A DNA stretch of 64,000 bases from the NCBI RefSeq assembly GCF_003206695.1, contig NZ_PZJN01000003.1, forward strand, positions 269,323 to 333,322, in the 5' to 3' direction. This document shows positions 17,329 through 29,301 of this stretch, in pieces (within the stretch, counting starts at the first letter, position 1; every line of letters starts with the position of its first letter). Source of the DNA: Salinicola halophyticus (GTDB lineage Bacteria; Pseudomonadota; Gammaproteobacteria; Pseudomonadales; Halomonadaceae). The notes under the pieces are model-generated. The model ran no database searches. It was not told the origin of the DNA and saw nothing but the letters and a program-made list of their open reading frames with translations. A program made the position numbers and the translations under genes.

Positions 17329-17458
17329 GATGGGCTCCTGTCTTAAAGATAGGATCGCGCCAAAGCCGGGCGCGATCGTCAACGATGAATGAGCTGTCTG
17401 TTTGTCGAGTCGGTGAAAAGTGCCGTCTGGTCAGGCTTTGGTCAAATCAGCGGCCGGA

Positions 17459-18013
17459 TCAGTGCCTCACCGGGCGTTTCTGCAGCTTGCGCTGCAACGT
17501 GCGGCGATGCATGCCCAGGGCTCTGGCGGTTGCCGAAATATTGCCGTCGTGTTCATGCAGGACTTTCTGGATATGCTCCCACGTCACCCGATTGACCGAG
17601 GGCGGGTTGTCGGCGATCTCCACGTCGACGTCGCCGCTTTCGCGTTCGAGCGCCTGCAGAATCTCATCGGCGTCAGCGGGCTTGCAGAGATAGTTGGCGG
17701 CGCCGAGCTTCATCGCTTCCACGGCGGTGGCGATGCTCGAATAGCCGGTCAGCACCACCACGCGGCATGCCGGGGCAACCTCGAGCAGCGCAGGCAGCAG
17801 TTTGAGGCCGGAATCGGATTCCAGCTTGAGATCGAGCGTCGCCAGCGCCGGCGGCGTCTCCCGCGCCGAGGCCAGGGCCTGGTCGTAGGTATGAGCCACG
17901 ACCACGTCGTAGCCGCGGCGGCGCATGGCGCGCTCCATGACGAAACAGAGCTGTTCGTCGTCGTCGACGATCAGCAGGCGCTCCTGATCGGCCGATCGTT
18001 GCAAGTCACTCAT
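17459..18013 (-). CDS. regA: Redox response regulator, RegA/PrrA/RoxR family
   Basis: About 184-residue response regulator: receiver domain (residues 1-125) with acidic pocket DDDE (17-20), phosphorylated Asp in TLDLKLESDSG (about D61) and conserved K111, joined by a short linker to a Fis-type helix-turn-helix (ISATARALGMHRRTLQRKL). This is the RegA/PrrA/RoxR layout. It is the partner of the RegB-type kinase directly upstream (51-base gap) and probably controls respiration and redox-balance genes. AGGAGG precedes both GTG 18016 and ATG 18013; either start is possible. Confidence 0.93.
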   Translation of the reverse strand: MSDLQRSADQERLLIVDDDEQLCFVMERAMRRRGYDVVVAHTYDQALASARETPPALATLDLKLESDSGLKLLPALLEVAPACRVVVLTGYSSIATAVEAMKLGAANYLCKPADADEILQALERESGDVDVEIADNPPSVNRVTWEHIQKVLHEHDGNISATARALGMHRRTLQRKLQKRPVRH

Positions 18014-18064
18014 CACTGAAACCTCCTGTCACTGAATCCTGCCCGGCGGACACGAGCGCGAGCA

Positions 18065-19336
18065 TCACAGGCTCTCGCCTGCCTTGACGCGGGGTAGCTT
18101 GACCTCGGTCAACGTGCCGCCTTCCTCATGATTATAGAGACTCACGCCGCCGCCGAACCGGCTGACGGTAGCGTGGGTCAGAAACAGCCCGATCCCCATT
18201 CCCTTGCTCTTGGTCGAGATGAAGGTGTCGCCCAGTTGATCGGCGATCGACATCGGCACGCCCGGGCCGTTATCTCGAATGTCGATAACCACTTCCTCGG
18301 CATCCCAGTCGAGACTGGTGACGATGGCTTCGGGACTGGCGTCTGCGGCGTTGTTGAGCAGGTTGATCAGCGCCTGCTCCAGCGTGGCGTCCACGGCGAT
18401 ACTGGGTTGGCCACGTTTGCCGAGCACTTCCAGCCGGTGGTGAACGTCCGGTCGCAGCACCAGCCAGCGCTGGATCAGATTCTCGAGCCAGGGTGTCGCG
18501 CGCCGTGTTTCGGGCTTTTCCAGACGCCGACGGTCGGCGTTGGCGACGAGTGTCTGCAAACGCTGCTTGCAGGTGTCGACCTGATTGCGCAGCAGGTCGA
18601 TGTCCTCCAGCAGCGCTGGCTGTTGGCTGGCCTCGTGGCGCATCTCCTTGAGCAGCACGGCCATCGTCGACAGTGGCGTGCCGAGCTCGTGAGCGGTACC
18701 CGCCGCCTGGGTCGCCACCGCCAGGATCTGTTCGTTGCGCAGGGCGGCCTCGCGGGTCCGGGATAGCGTCATGTCGCGTCGGCGCAAGGTGTGCGCCATC
18801 TTGAAGATGAAGAAGGTGAGCAGGCTGCCGGACAGAATGAAATTCAACCACATGCCGAGCGTATGCAGCTGGACACCGAAGACGATCGTGCTGTTGGTCA
18901 ACTGCGGCACGGATTGATAGAACAGCATCATGGTGGTGTAGCTGGCGGTCGCCGCCAGCGCGATGACCCAGGCGTAGGGCCATGGCAGCGTGGCGGCGGC
19001 GATTCCCAGCGGCACCAGCAGATAGGTGATGAAGGGATTGGTCGAACCGCCCGTGTAGTAGAACAGCAGACTCAGCCCGGCGATGTCGACCAGCCAGTGC
19101 AGCAGATATTCGGTGTTGGTGACGGCCCGCGGCCGACCCAGGCGCCACCAGGTCGCCACGTTGAACAGGCCCATGGCGACGATGACACTGATGACCGGCA
19201 GCACGTGGAGCTGGAACCCCAGGACCTCGATCCCGAAGATGATCGCGGCCAGAAATCCGGTCCAGGTGATACCGCGAACGATCGTCAAGCGAACCAGATT
19301 GCGGTTCGGCGTCGAAAGCGGAAGCGGCTGCAGCAT
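18065..19336 (-). CDS. regB: Redox sensor histidine kinase, RegB/PrrB/RoxS family
   Basis: 423-residue inner-membrane kinase with six predicted N-terminal helices, the quinone-binding heptapeptide GGSTNPF (residues 96-102), H-box with H216 (GTAHELGTPLSTM), the conserved redox-active cysteine C256 (VDTCKQRL) and N/G boxes (NLLNNAADAS, DNGPGVP, GMGIGLFLT). Both RegB sensing elements, quinone pool and cysteine, are therefore intact. ATG 19336 has GGAG 5-6 bases upstream. Forms an operon with the RegA-type regulator. Confidence 0.95.
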   Translation of the reverse strand: MLQPLPLSTPNRNLVRLTIVRGITWTGFLAAIIFGIEVLGFQLHVLPVISVIVAMGLFNVATWWRLGRPRAVTNTEYLLHWLVDIAGLSLLFYYTGGSTNPFITYLLVPLGIAAATLPWPYAWVIALAATASYTTMMLFYQSVPQLTNSTIVFGVQLHTLGMWLNFILSGSLLTFFIFKMAHTLRRRDMTLSRTREAALRNEQILAVATQAAGTAHELGTPLSTMAVLLKEMRHEASQQPALLEDIDLLRNQVDTCKQRLQTLVANADRRRLEKPETRRATPWLENLIQRWLVLRPDVHHRLEVLGKRGQPSIAVDATLEQALINLLNNAADASPEAIVTSLDWDAEEVVIDIRDNGPGVPMSIADQLGDTFISTKSKGMGIGLFLTHATVSRFGGGVSLYNHEEGGTLTEVKLPRVKAGESL

Positions 19337-19729
19337 GATCTCTCCGGTATCGAGTCGGGTTGGCAGAACGTTCGAAAAGCGAACGAGGGCAGCGCGGCTG
19401 ACTCGACATCGCCGCGGGTACGACGATCATGGTACCGCATGCCACGAGGTGACGTGAGCCCGACTCGGGTGGTCATACGGAAAGCAAGCGACCGGAGAAG
19501 AGAAGGAAGGAGGCGCTGGCATATCGCAGTAACGAACACACGCTGCCGTTTGATCGCGTCTTCGGCCTGATTTCCCTGCCATGGCTTTGCAAGGCCTCTC
19601 CCGTCCCGCTGCGGCGGCTACAACTCTGCCGGTTCAGCGCGTACAATCGCCGTCATCTTCGATTCTCCGCGAACTCTCGCACTGCAACTGCTGTTGCGTG
19701 TGAGTCGCCTCTAGTCAGTGAAGTTACTC
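19337..19729. other. Divergent intergenic region regB / prfC
   Basis: 393 bases holding the divergent promoters. A small dyad CGTTCG-AAAAG-CGAACG lies at 19369-19385 in the regB leader, and a possible -10 TACAAT is at 19642-19647 before prfC, without a clear -35. Nothing else recognised. Confidence 0.45.
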
Positions 19730-21319
19730 ATGTCAGATGCCCAGCTAGCGCAGGAAGCGGCCCTTCGTCGCACTTTCGCCATTATCAGTCACCCCGACGC
19801 GGGCAAGACGACGATCACCGAGAAGATGTTGCTGTTCGGCAACGCCATCCAGCTGGCCGGTTCGGTCAAGAGCAAGCGGGCCGAGCGCCATGCCACCTCC
19901 GACTGGATGAAGATGGAGCAGGAGCGGGGTATCTCGGTCACCACGTCGGTCATGCAGTTCCCCTACAACGGCCGCATCGTCAACCTGCTCGATACCCCCG
20001 GTCACGAGGATTTCTCCGAGGATACCTACCGCACACTGACCGCCGTCGACTCCGCGCTGATGGTCATCGACGCGGCCAAGGGCGTCGAGGATCGAACCAT
20101 CAAGCTGATGGAGGTGTGCCGGTTACGGACCACGCCCATCCTGACCTTTATCAACAAGATGGACCGTGACACTCGCGATCCGATCGAGGTCATGGACGAG
20201 ATCGAGACGGTGCTGAACATCCAGTGCGCACCGATGACCTGGCCGATCGGCATGGGTCGTCAGTTCAAGGGTGTCTACCATCTCTACGATGACGTGGTTC
20301 ATCTGTATACCCAGGGCCAGGGCAACCGCATTCCGGAAGACAAGCGCATCGAAGGCCTCGCCAGCGAGGAAGTCGACCGCGTGCTGGGCGAGAGCGCGGC
20401 GGAAGAGCTGCGCATGGAAGTCGAGCTGGTTCGCGGCGCCTCGCATGAGTTCGACCTGGAAGCCTATCGTCGTGGCGAGTTGTCCCCGGTCTATTTCGGT
20501 ACCGCGATGGGCAATTTCGGCGTGCGCGAGATGCTCAACGGTTTCGTCGAGTTCGCGCCGACGCCTCAGGCCCGGGAAACCGATGCCCGTGAAGTGGTCG
20601 CGGACGACGGCCGGTTCTCCGGTTTCGTTTTCAAGATCCAGGCCAACATGGATCCCAAGCATCGGGACCGAGTCGCGTTTCTGCGTATCTGTTCCGGCAA
20701 GTACGAGCGCAACATGAAGATGCGCCACGTGCGCATCGGCAAGGAGGTCAAGATCGCCGACGCGCTGACCTTCATGGCCTCCGACCGCTCTCATGTCGAG
20801 GAAGCCTGGCCGGGCGATATCATCGGGTTGCACAATCACGGCACGATCCAGATCGGTGACACTTTCACCGCCGGGGAGGACATGCGCTTCCTGGGCATTC
20901 CGCACTTCGCGCCGGAGCTATTCCGACGCGTTCGGCTGCGTGACCCGCTGAAGATGAAAGCGCTTCAGAAGGGCCTCCAGCAGCTCTCGGAAGAGGGTGC
21001 CACGCAGGTCTTCCTGCCCTTGGACAACAACGATCTTATCGTGGGCGCCGTGGGTACGTTGCAGTTCGATGTCGTCGCGCATCGCCTCAAGGAGGAGTAC
21101 AAGGTCGACTGTATCTACGAGCCGGTCAACGTCAATACCGCTCGCTGGATCTACAGCAAGGATGCCAAGAAGCTCGACGAATTCAGGCGCAAGGCGAGCG
21201 CCAACCTGGCGCTGGACGGCGGCCACTATCTGACCTATCTGGCACCGACGCGAGTCAATCTGCAGATGACGCAGGAACGCTGGCCGGAGATCGAGTTCAG
21301 GGCCACCCGCGAGCACTGA
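19730..21319 (+). CDS. prfC: Peptide chain release factor 3
   Basis: Translational GTPase that removes RF1/RF2 from the ribosome after termination. The protein has about 529 residues, the usual RF3 size. GTPase motifs: G1 HPDAGKTT (21-28), switch [10 protein letters not shown]3 DTPGHEDF and G4 NKMDRD. The ATG at 19730 gives the typical N-terminus; GTG 19718 would add four residues. Single gene, divergent from regBA, with a 210-base gap before mscL. Confidence 0.97.
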   Translation: MSDAQLAQEAALRRTFAIISHPDAGKTTITEKMLLFGNAIQLAGSVKSKRAERHATSDWMKMEQERGISVTTSVMQFPYNGRIVNLLDTPGHEDFSEDTYRTLTAVDSALMVIDAAKGVEDRTIKLMEVCRLRTTPILTFINKMDRDTRDPIEVMDEIETVLNIQCAPMTWPIGMGRQFKGVYHLYDDVVHLYTQGQGNRIPEDKRIEGLASEEVDRVLGESAAEELRMEVELVRGASHEFDLEAYRRGELSPVYFGTAMGNFGVREMLNGFVEFAPTPQARETDAREVVADDGRFSGFVFKIQANMDPKHRDRVAFLRICSGKYERNMKMRHVRIGKEVKIADALTFMASDRSHVEEAWPGDIIGLHNHGTIQIGDTFTAGEDMRFLGIPHFAPELFRRVRLRDPLKMKALQKGLQQLSEEGATQVFLPLDNNDLIVGAVGTLQFDVVAHRLKEEYKVDCIYEPVNVNTARWIYSKDAKKLDEFRRKASANLALDGGHYLTYLAPTRVNLQMTQERWPEIEFRATREH

Positions 21320-21529
21320 TTACCGTCAGGTCGTTGCTGCAGAATATCTCGCCTCCACGGACGTTCGGGGCCGCCAGAGCCGCTCGTCCGTTCAACGGAT
21401 CTTGCGAGACACCGCGAGATTTCGTCTTGCCGCCACCCGGCGCTTGGGCCATTCTGAAAACCGGCTAGTCGTCACGGCGGCCGGAGAGATTCGAGAGCAA
21501 CCCGTTAGATCAGAAAAAGGAAAAAGCCG

Positions 21530-22015
21530 ATGGCTTCCAAATTTCTCAAGGAGTTTCGAGAGTTTGCCGTCAAAGGTAACGTCGTCGATATGGCGGTGGG
21601 CATTATCATTGGCGGTGCCTTCACGCTGATTGTTCAAAGCCTGGTGAAGAACATCTTCAACCCGGTGCTCGGGCTGCTCATTGGCGGCGTCGACTTCGCC
21701 AATTTCTACGTCGTGCTCAAGGAAGGGGCGACGCCAGGACCCTACGCCTCTCTGGGGGCGGCTCAGGAAGCCGGCGCCGTGACGCTGGATTACGGCCTGT
21801 TCCTCAACGCCGTGATCAGTTTCATCATCGTCGCGTTCGTCGTGTTCCTGTTGGTTCGCACCATCAATCGGCTCAAGCGCGAAGAAGCGGTCGCCCCCAA
21901 GGCGCCGACGGACAAGGCGTGTCCGCACTGCTTCATGACGATTCCGATCAACGCAACCAAGTGCGGCCACTGCACCGCCGATCTTCCGCTGGCGGAAGAG
22001 AGCCCGATAGCCTGA
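21530..22015 (+). CDS. mscL: Large-conductance mechanosensitive channel with C-terminal zinc-ribbon-like tail
   Basis: Inner-membrane channel that opens at high tension to release solutes during hypo-osmotic shock, relevant in a halophile. The N-terminal amphipathic helix ([17 protein letters not shown]), gating helix ([15 protein letters not shown]) and second membrane helix (about 88-112) are canonical. At 161 residues it is longer than E. coli MscL (136): the extra tail carries two CxxC pairs, C131/C134 (CPHC) and C145/C148 (CGHC), resembling a zinc ribbon. tatD begins 3 bases after its stop, so the two are cotranscribed. Confidence 0.95.
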   Translation: MASKFLKEFREFAVKGNVVDMAVGIIIGGAFTLIVQSLVKNIFNPVLGLLIGGVDFANFYVVLKEGATPGPYASLGAAQEAGAVTLDYGLFLNAVISFIIVAFVVFLLVRTINRLKREEAVAPKAPTDKACPHCFMTIPINATKCGHCTADLPLAEESPIA

Positions 22016-22018
22016 ATC

Positions 22019-22789
22019 ATGCTGTTCGACGCGCATTGTCATCTGGATTTCGACAGTTTCGACGCCGACCGCGAAGCCGTTTTCGAACGTGCCCACGCGG
22101 CCGGCGTCTCGCGTTTCATGGTGCCGGGAACGACGCGGCGACGGTGGGAAAACGTGCTGGCATTGAGTGAGCGCGACGATGTCGTCGCGTCACTTGGGCT
22201 TCATCCGTTCTTCCTCGACGAGCACGCCGAAAGGGACATTGAACGCCTGGCGAAAGCGTTGGACCAGCATCCTCACCTGGTCGGTATCGGCGAATGCGGG
22301 ATCGACGCGCGATTCGAGGCCACGCTAGACCAGCAGTGGGCGCTGTTCGAGGCGCAGCTCCAACTGGCCAAGCAGCGCCGGCTGCCGATCATCGTCCACT
22401 GTGTGCACGCCGACGATCAGGTGGCCAAACGGCTCAAGCAGCTCGATCTACCGGCCGGCGGGCTGATTCATGCCTTCGGGGGCAGTGCGCAGCAGGCCGG
22501 ACGCTTTCTGGATCTGGGGTACACGCTGGGGCTCGGCGGGGCAGTCACCTACGATCGGGCGAAACGATTGCACCGCGTCGTGCAGTCGCTCCCCGACGAC
22601 GGATTCGTGCTCGAGACCGACAGTCCGGACATGCCGTTATGCGGACGTCAGGGGCAGCGCAACGAGCCATCCTGTCTTCCCCGAACATTGGACGCCGTCG
22701 CCGCGTTGCGACGCCAGGAGCGAGACCGGATCGCCGCCAACGCCTGGGCCAATACGCGGCGACTGTTTCGGCTGACCGCCGACTCATGA
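22019..22789 (+). CDS. TatD family metal-dependent hydrolase (YjjV-like)
   Basis: 256-residue TIM-barrel hydrolase of the TatD family, which includes 3'-5' exodeoxyribonucleases and D-aminoacyl-tRNA deacylases. Metal ligands are visible in DAHCHLD (residues 4-10), GECGID, the IVHCVHA strand and ETDSPDMP. Closest in pattern to YjjV. Starts 3 bases after mscL. Precise substrate not determinable here. Confidence 0.92.
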   Translation: MLFDAHCHLDFDSFDADREAVFERAHAAGVSRFMVPGTTRRRWENVLALSERDDVVASLGLHPFFLDEHAERDIERLAKALDQHPHLVGIGECGIDARFEATLDQQWALFEAQLQLAKQRRLPIIVHCVHADDQVAKRLKQLDLPAGGLIHAFGGSAQQAGRFLDLGYTLGLGGAVTYDRAKRLHRVVQSLPDDGFVLETDSPDMPLCGRQGQRNEPSCLPRTLDAVAALRRQERDRIAANAWANTRRLFRLTADS

Positions 22790-22814
22790 GTGGTTGAAAG
22801 ACGTCTCACGAAGT

Positions 22815-23861
22815 CTAAGCGGCAACAACGCTTTCGGGATCGAGGCGCTCCAGCGGATAGGGCAGTTCGCGCAGCGTCAGCTTGCGATCGCCGACGACGA
22901 GCCTGGATTCGTCGGACTCGCTGGTATTGAGCACCACCAGCAGATCACAGACGGCCGCGTCGCCTGCAGGCGTGGCCTGAAAAACCTCGCCCACGCGCTT
23001 GCCTTCGGCGTTGCGGATCTCGCTGCCGATCTCGACCGCAGTGCCGCCCTCCAGGGTCGCGATCTGCAACCGCTTCTTGACCTGTCCGCGAAAATGCGCG
23101 CGCGCCACGATCTCTTGACCGGTGTAGCAGCCCTTGCGAAAACTGATGCCGCCCAGGGCTTCCCAGTTGATCATCTGAGGCAGCAGCGAGTCGCTGTGGG
23201 TCGCCGTGAGCCAGGCCACTCCGGCGTCGATATCCGCGCGTTGCCAGCTCGCATTGCCGACTGCGATGGCGTTGCGCTGCATCTGGTTCCAGACCGATAC
23301 CGCTCGCGCCTGGGGCAGAATCATCAGCAGGCGTGACCCGGCGCTAGGGTGGCGCACCAGCACGGTGTCGTCCTGCTGGCTCATGTGCCAATCGATGTCG
23401 GACGGAGCGGGAAGCTGCACCTCGTCGGGCAATGAGGGCATGGTGCCGAGGACGCCGATCAGCGCCAGGTCATCGCGTGGGTTCAACGTCACCTTGTAGA
23501 ACGGTGCGTATTTGCCGAGCTGCGTCGCCAGCGGGGCGACCAGAGAAATATCCAGCAATAGCCAGTAGCGCTCCGCGCCAACCTTGAGCAGTTCGGCATT
23601 GGCGATCATGCGCCCCTTGGGCGTACAGAACGTGGTCAGCGGGGCGAATTCGCCGTTCGCATGCTCGACGTTGGCGCTGGTCTGGCCTTGGAGAAAGCGC
23701 GCCGCATCGGGGCCGTCGCATTCGAGAATGCCGAGATGGCTCAGCGGCGACAGGCAGCTTGGGGGGGCGCCCAGGGGGCTATCGTCCTGCGGAAACTGCC
23801 AGAGACGCTCGTCGACCTGGCGCCCGCCCGCTGCCGTGAGATGTGCCAGCCAATCGTTCAT
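22815..23861 (-). CDS. ygfZ: tRNA-modifying / Fe-S repair protein YgfZ (folate-binding)
   Basis: 349-residue member of the YgfZ/GcvT-fold family, which uses folate to support assembly or repair of certain Fe-S enzymes such as MiaB. The signature KGCYTGQEIVAR is intact, including the essential cysteine. ATG 23861 has GGAGGG about 6 bases upstream; the frame is open for 25 more codons but without a ribosome-binding site. It is convergent with tatD (25-base gap). Note the fold is related to the GcvT encoded elsewhere in this window, but the KGC motif distinguishes it. Confidence 0.94.
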   Translation of the reverse strand: MNDWLAHLTAAGGRQVDERLWQFPQDDSPLGAPPSCLSPLSHLGILECDGPDAARFLQGQTSANVEHANGEFAPLTTFCTPKGRMIANAELLKVGAERYWLLLDISLVAPLATQLGKYAPFYKVTLNPRDDLALIGVLGTMPSLPDEVQLPAPSDIDWHMSQQDDTVLVRHPSAGSRLLMILPQARAVSVWNQMQRNAIAVGNASWQRADIDAGVAWLTATHSDSLLPQMINWEALGGISFRKGCYTGQEIVARAHFRGQVKKRLQIATLEGGTAVEIGSEIRNAEGKRVGEVFQATPAGDAAVCDLLVVLNTSESDESRLVVGDRKLTLRELPYPLERLDPESVVAA

Positions 23862-24021
23862 CCGGTCCCTCCATAAAGACATTGATGTCAGTCTATGCCT
23901 GATGCTGGCGTCAAGATGGTGTCGATCGCTCGCCATTGCAACATCGGCGATGGCGAACGGCGTGCTACGCTATATCGCTGGCTCGAACCTTTTCCCCGAA
24001 TCACGGTTCTGGAAGCCCCTG

Positions 24022-24045
24022 TCATGAACTCAGTCATGAACAGAG
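24022..24045. repeat. 12-bp tandem repeat
   Basis: TCATGAACTCAG (24022-24033) followed by TCATGAACAGAG (24034-24045), upstream of the small gene at 24154. Confidence 0.8.
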
Positions 24046-24153
24046 TGTGACGTTATCGTGAGCTGACCAACGTCAATTGTCAGCTGTGAAGTACTGATCA
24101 GAAAGCGCCGTTCGTCATACCGGCGTTCTGGAAAACATCGTGGAGAAAGCGGC

Positions 24154-24351
24154 ATGGCCCGGATCAATCTGACCCTGAAAGGGGTCTCCACCCCGGAAGA
24201 TCTCAATCGTGTCACGACGGCACTGATGATGGTGGATGGAGTCGATACCGTCGATATTGGACTGGAGTGGGCGGAGATCGAGGGACGCGTCAGCCGAGAG
24301 GCGCTGATCAAGGTCGTCGCTTCGTTGAAGGCCGGCTATTTTGCCCAGTGA
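24154..24351 (+). CDS. Small protein, HMA-like fold suspected, function unknown
   Basis: 65-residue protein with an alternating beta-alpha pattern (INLTLKGVSTPEDLNRVTT, then DGVDTVDIGLEWAEIEG, then a helix) that resembles heavy-metal-associated ferredoxin-like domains, but without the metal-binding CxxC. A GGAG lies about 10 bases upstream of the ATG. It sits alone between ygfZ (divergent) and uvrB. Its last codons (TTTTGCCCAGTGA) resemble the tandem repeat that follows. Function not proposed. Confidence 0.7.
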   Translation: MARINLTLKGVSTPEDLNRVTTALMMVDGVDTVDIGLEWAEIEGRVSREALIKVVASLKAGYFAQ

Positions 24352-24369
24352 TTTTGTCTTCCAGGAATA

Positions 24370-24416
24370 TGTCGCCCAGTAACTGTGTCGCCCAATGACT
24401 GTGTCGTACAGCACCG
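24370..24416. repeat. 16-bp imperfect tandem repeat upstream of uvrB
   Basis: TGTCGCCCAGTAACTG (24370-24385), TGTCGCCCAATGACTG (24386-24401) and a degraded third copy TGTCGTACAGCACCG. A related segment is found at the 3' end of the preceding small gene. Contains CTGT-N5-ACAG (24399-24411), which does not have LexA spacing. Confidence 0.8.
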
Positions 24417-24513
24417 TGCTGCCCGGGCGGTTGTCGCGCCGACGAGGCATGGAAAGCAACGGAAAAAAGGCCTGCCCCTTGAATGATGGTAGTTTGGACC
24501 CTAATTAGTGACC

Positions 24514-26547
<2,034 letters not shown>

Positions 26548-26607
26548 ATCGAGTCGGGACGAGTTGAAGCTGGGATCGTCGAAATCTGAATCAAGGATGA
26601 TCGCGCC

Positions 26608-27429
26608 ATGCCCGAAGGGCCGGAAATACGCCGCGTTGCGGATCGTCTGGGCAAAGTACTGGTAGATGTGCCGTTGACCCAGGTATGGTTTGCCTTTCCC
26701 GAGCTGGAAAGCATGGCAGGGCGCCTGGTGAACAGTCGGGTGACCACGGTCGACTGCTGGGGCAAGGCACTGCTGATCACCTTCGCCGATGGGCACGTGC
26801 TTTATTCTCACAACCAGCTTTACGGCGTCTGGCGGGTTCATCGTCGGGGGCGATCGCCGACGACGGGCAGGGTGCTGCGGGCGCGCCTGGTGGCCGGAGA
26901 TCACACCGCCAGCCTTTACAGTGCCTCGGACATTTCGTTGTGGACTGCCGACACCTTGCGACAACAGCCGTTTCTGGCGCGCCTTGGCCCGGATCTATTG
27001 ACGCACGATGTCACCGCCGAAGATATCGTCGCTCGTCTGTCGGAACCGCGTTTCGCGGGAAGAGGGCTGGGAGGATTGCTGTTGGATCAGGGCTTCTATG
27101 CGGGGATCGGTAACTATCTGCGGTCGGAGATCCTGTTCTATGCCGGCCTTGCGCCCAGAAAGCGTCCTAAAGCGCTCTCCGAGGCACAGCGGGAAAAACT
27201 CGCCGACTGCATTCTGACGACCGTTCAACAGGCTTACCGTGAGGCAGGCGTGACCAATCGCCCGACATGGCGCAAACGCCTGCAACGGGAGGGGAAGCGC
27301 CGCAGCCAATGGCGCTTCGCCGTGTTCAATCGCGATAACCAGCCTTGTCATGCCTGTGGCGATCTCATTTTGCGTGAGACCATTGCTTCTCGCCGACTCT
27401 ACCGCTGTCCGACCTGTCAGCCAGAATGA
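26608..27429 (+). CDS. nei: Endonuclease VIII (DNA glycosylase/AP lyase)
   Basis: Base-excision repair enzyme that removes oxidised pyrimidines and cleaves the abasic site. 273 residues. N-terminus PEGPEIRR gives catalytic P2 and E3; K53 (WGKALL) is conserved; motif SHNQLYGVWRV and the C-terminal zinc finger (CHACGD with CPTCQ) match E. coli Nei rather than MutM. It lies 60 bases behind uvrB, so two repair pathways may share a transcript. Confidence 0.96.
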   Translation: MPEGPEIRRVADRLGKVLVDVPLTQVWFAFPELESMAGRLVNSRVTTVDCWGKALLITFADGHVLYSHNQLYGVWRVHRRGRSPTTGRVLRARLVAGDHTASLYSASDISLWTADTLRQQPFLARLGPDLLTHDVTAEDIVARLSEPRFAGRGLGGLLLDQGFYAGIGNYLRSEILFYAGLAPRKRPKALSEAQREKLADCILTTVQQAYREAGVTNRPTWRKRLQREGKRRSQWRFAVFNRDNQPCHACGDLILRETIASRRLYRCPTCQPE

Positions 27430-27602
27430 CACCTGAGGTTTCGGATCGATAATATTAAATCTTATACCGTTATCTATTTTGCAATTCTATCTCGCCCAAC
27501 TGCCAATTCACATTCGCTAGGGTATGATTGGCGCCCTTGAAGTTACCGACCGTCGGGCAATCGATCCGTTGGCAGTTACCGTGACCAGTCAGGAGACCAG
27601 TA

Positions 27603-29108
27603 ATGACCGTGATCCGTCAGGAGGATCTCATCCAGAGCGTGGCCGACGCGCTGCAGTACATCTCCTATTACCATCCCAAGGATTTCATCGATGCCATGCA
27701 CGCGGCCTATCAACGGGAAGAGAATCCCGCCGCGCGTGATGCGATTGCCCAGATTCTGATCAATTCCAGAATGTGTGCCACGGGTCATCGCCCGATCTGC
27801 CAGGACACGGGCATCGTCACGGTCTTCGTCCATGTCGGCATGAACGTGCGTTGGGAAGCCGACATGAGTCTCGACGACATGATCAATGAGGGCGTTCGTC
27901 GCGCTTATTTGCTGCCCGATAACGTCCTGCGCGCATCGGTGCTCGCGGACCCCGACGGCAAACGTCAGAACACCGGCGACAACACGCCGGCCGTCATCCA
28001 TCACAAACTGGTACCGGGTGACACGATCGAAGTGCACGTTGCCGCCAAGGGTGGCGGTAGCGAGGCCAAGTCCAAGTTCGCCATGCTCAATCCCTCCGAC
28101 AGTGTCGTCGACTGGGTGCTGGAACAGCTGCCCAAGATGGGCGCGGGCTGGTGTCCGCCGGGAATGCTGGGTATCGGCATCGGCGGGACCGCCGAAAAGG
28201 CGATGGAACTGGCTAAGGAAGCGCTGCTGGATCCAATCGACATTCAGGCGTTGCAGGCTCGCGGTGCCGCCAACCGCGCCGAAGAGCTGCGTCTCGAGCT
28301 GTTCGACAAGGTCAACCGCAGCGGTATCGGCGCGCAAGGGCTGGGTGGCCTGACCACGGTACTCGATATCAAGGTCAAGGATTACCCGACTCATGCCGCC
28401 AACAAGCCGGTGGCGATCATTCCCAACTGCGCCGCGACTCGGCACGTTCATTTCAGCCTCGACGGCAGCGGGGCGGCGGTACTGCCAGCCCCCAAGCTGG
28501 ATGACTGGCCGGAGATCACCTGGGAAGTGGGTGAAGGGGTTCGACGCGTCAACCTCGATGAGATAACACCGGAAGCGGTACGTGAATGGCAGCCGGGCGA
28601 TACTGTACTGCTCTCCGGCAAACTGCTGACGGGCCGCGATGCCGCCCACAAGCGCATGATCGACATGCTGGCGAAGGGTGAGAGCCTGCCTGTCGATCTC
28701 AAAAACCGCTTCATCTATTACGTCGGCCCGGTCGATCCGGTTGGCGAGGAAGTCGTGGGGCCGGCCGGTCCCACGACCGCAACGCGCATGGACAAATTCA
28801 CCCGCACCCTGCTCGAGGAGACGGGATTGCTGGGCATGGTCGGCAAGGCGGAACGGGGTCCGTTGGCGATCGAGGCCATCCGCGACAATCAGGCGGTCTA
28901 TCTGATGGCAGTCGGTGGCGCGGCGTATCTGGTGGCGCAGGCGATCAAGAAAGCCGAAGTCATTGCCTTCGACGACCTGGGGATGGAAGCGATCTACGAG
29001 TTCGAGGTCGAAGACATGCCAGTCACGGTTGCCGTGGATCATCTCGGTACGTCGGTCCATCAGACCGGGCCGGCCAAGTGGAAACAGATCATCGCCGAGC
29101 GCGTCTGA
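27603..29108 (+). CDS. Class I fumarate hydratase (Fe-S, FumA/FumB type)
   Basis: Oxygen-sensitive [4Fe-4S] enzyme of the TCA cycle interconverting fumarate and malate. 501 residues, with the alpha and beta domains fused. Likely cluster cysteines are C66 (PICQDTG), C184 (GWCPPGML) and C276 (IPNCAATRH); the C-terminal beta domain carries GPTTATRMD. AGGAG lies about 8 bases before the ATG. Single gene with its own terminator; a possible -10 TATGAT is at 27523-27528. The enzyme's sensitivity to oxidants fits with the window's RegBA and YgfZ, though no direct link is shown. Confidence 0.96.
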   Translation: MTVIRQEDLIQSVADALQYISYYHPKDFIDAMHAAYQREENPAARDAIAQILINSRMCATGHRPICQDTGIVTVFVHVGMNVRWEADMSLDDMINEGVRRAYLLPDNVLRASVLADPDGKRQNTGDNTPAVIHHKLVPGDTIEVHVAAKGGGSEAKSKFAMLNPSDSVVDWVLEQLPKMGAGWCPPGMLGIGIGGTAEKAMELAKEALLDPIDIQALQARGAANRAEELRLELFDKVNRSGIGAQGLGGLTTVLDIKVKDYPTHAANKPVAIIPNCAATRHVHFSLDGSGAAVLPAPKLDDWPEITWEVGEGVRRVNLDEITPEAVREWQPGDTVLLSGKLLTGRDAAHKRMIDMLAKGESLPVDLKNRFIYYVGPVDPVGEEVVGPAGPTTATRMDKFTRTLLEETGLLGMVGKAERGPLAIEAIRDNQAVYLMAVGGAAYLVAQAIKKAEVIAFDDLGMEAIYEFEVEDMPVTVAVDHLGTSVHQTGPAKWKQIIAERV

Positions 29109-29192
29109 TCCTTTGGGATCGGACCAAACCGTCGGCTGCCGGCGATGGATCCCGCTCGCGCCGCTGGCCATTGAAAGTCGCAACACGGATAA

Positions 29193-29226
29193 AAAGGAGA
29201 GTCCCGGTGGGGCTCTCCTTTTTTCG
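29193..29226 (+). terminator. Rho-independent terminator after fumarase
   Basis: AAGGAGAGTCCC / GGGGCTCTCCTT stem (one T-G wobble) with a short loop, followed by TTTTTT at 29219-29224. Preceding A-run makes it symmetric. Confidence 0.9.
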
Positions 29227-29301
29227 GTATGATATTGGTTAGCTTGGTGATTTAAGCGGGAGCGCGGCAATGGGGCAGAGTGAGAGAAAGGGCGGGGGAA
29301 G

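Noticed and set aside
24399-24411. LexA-like box CTGT-N5-ACAG before uvrB
   Set aside because: LexA sites of gammaproteobacteria need 8 bases between the half-sites; this has 5 and falls inside a tandem repeat.
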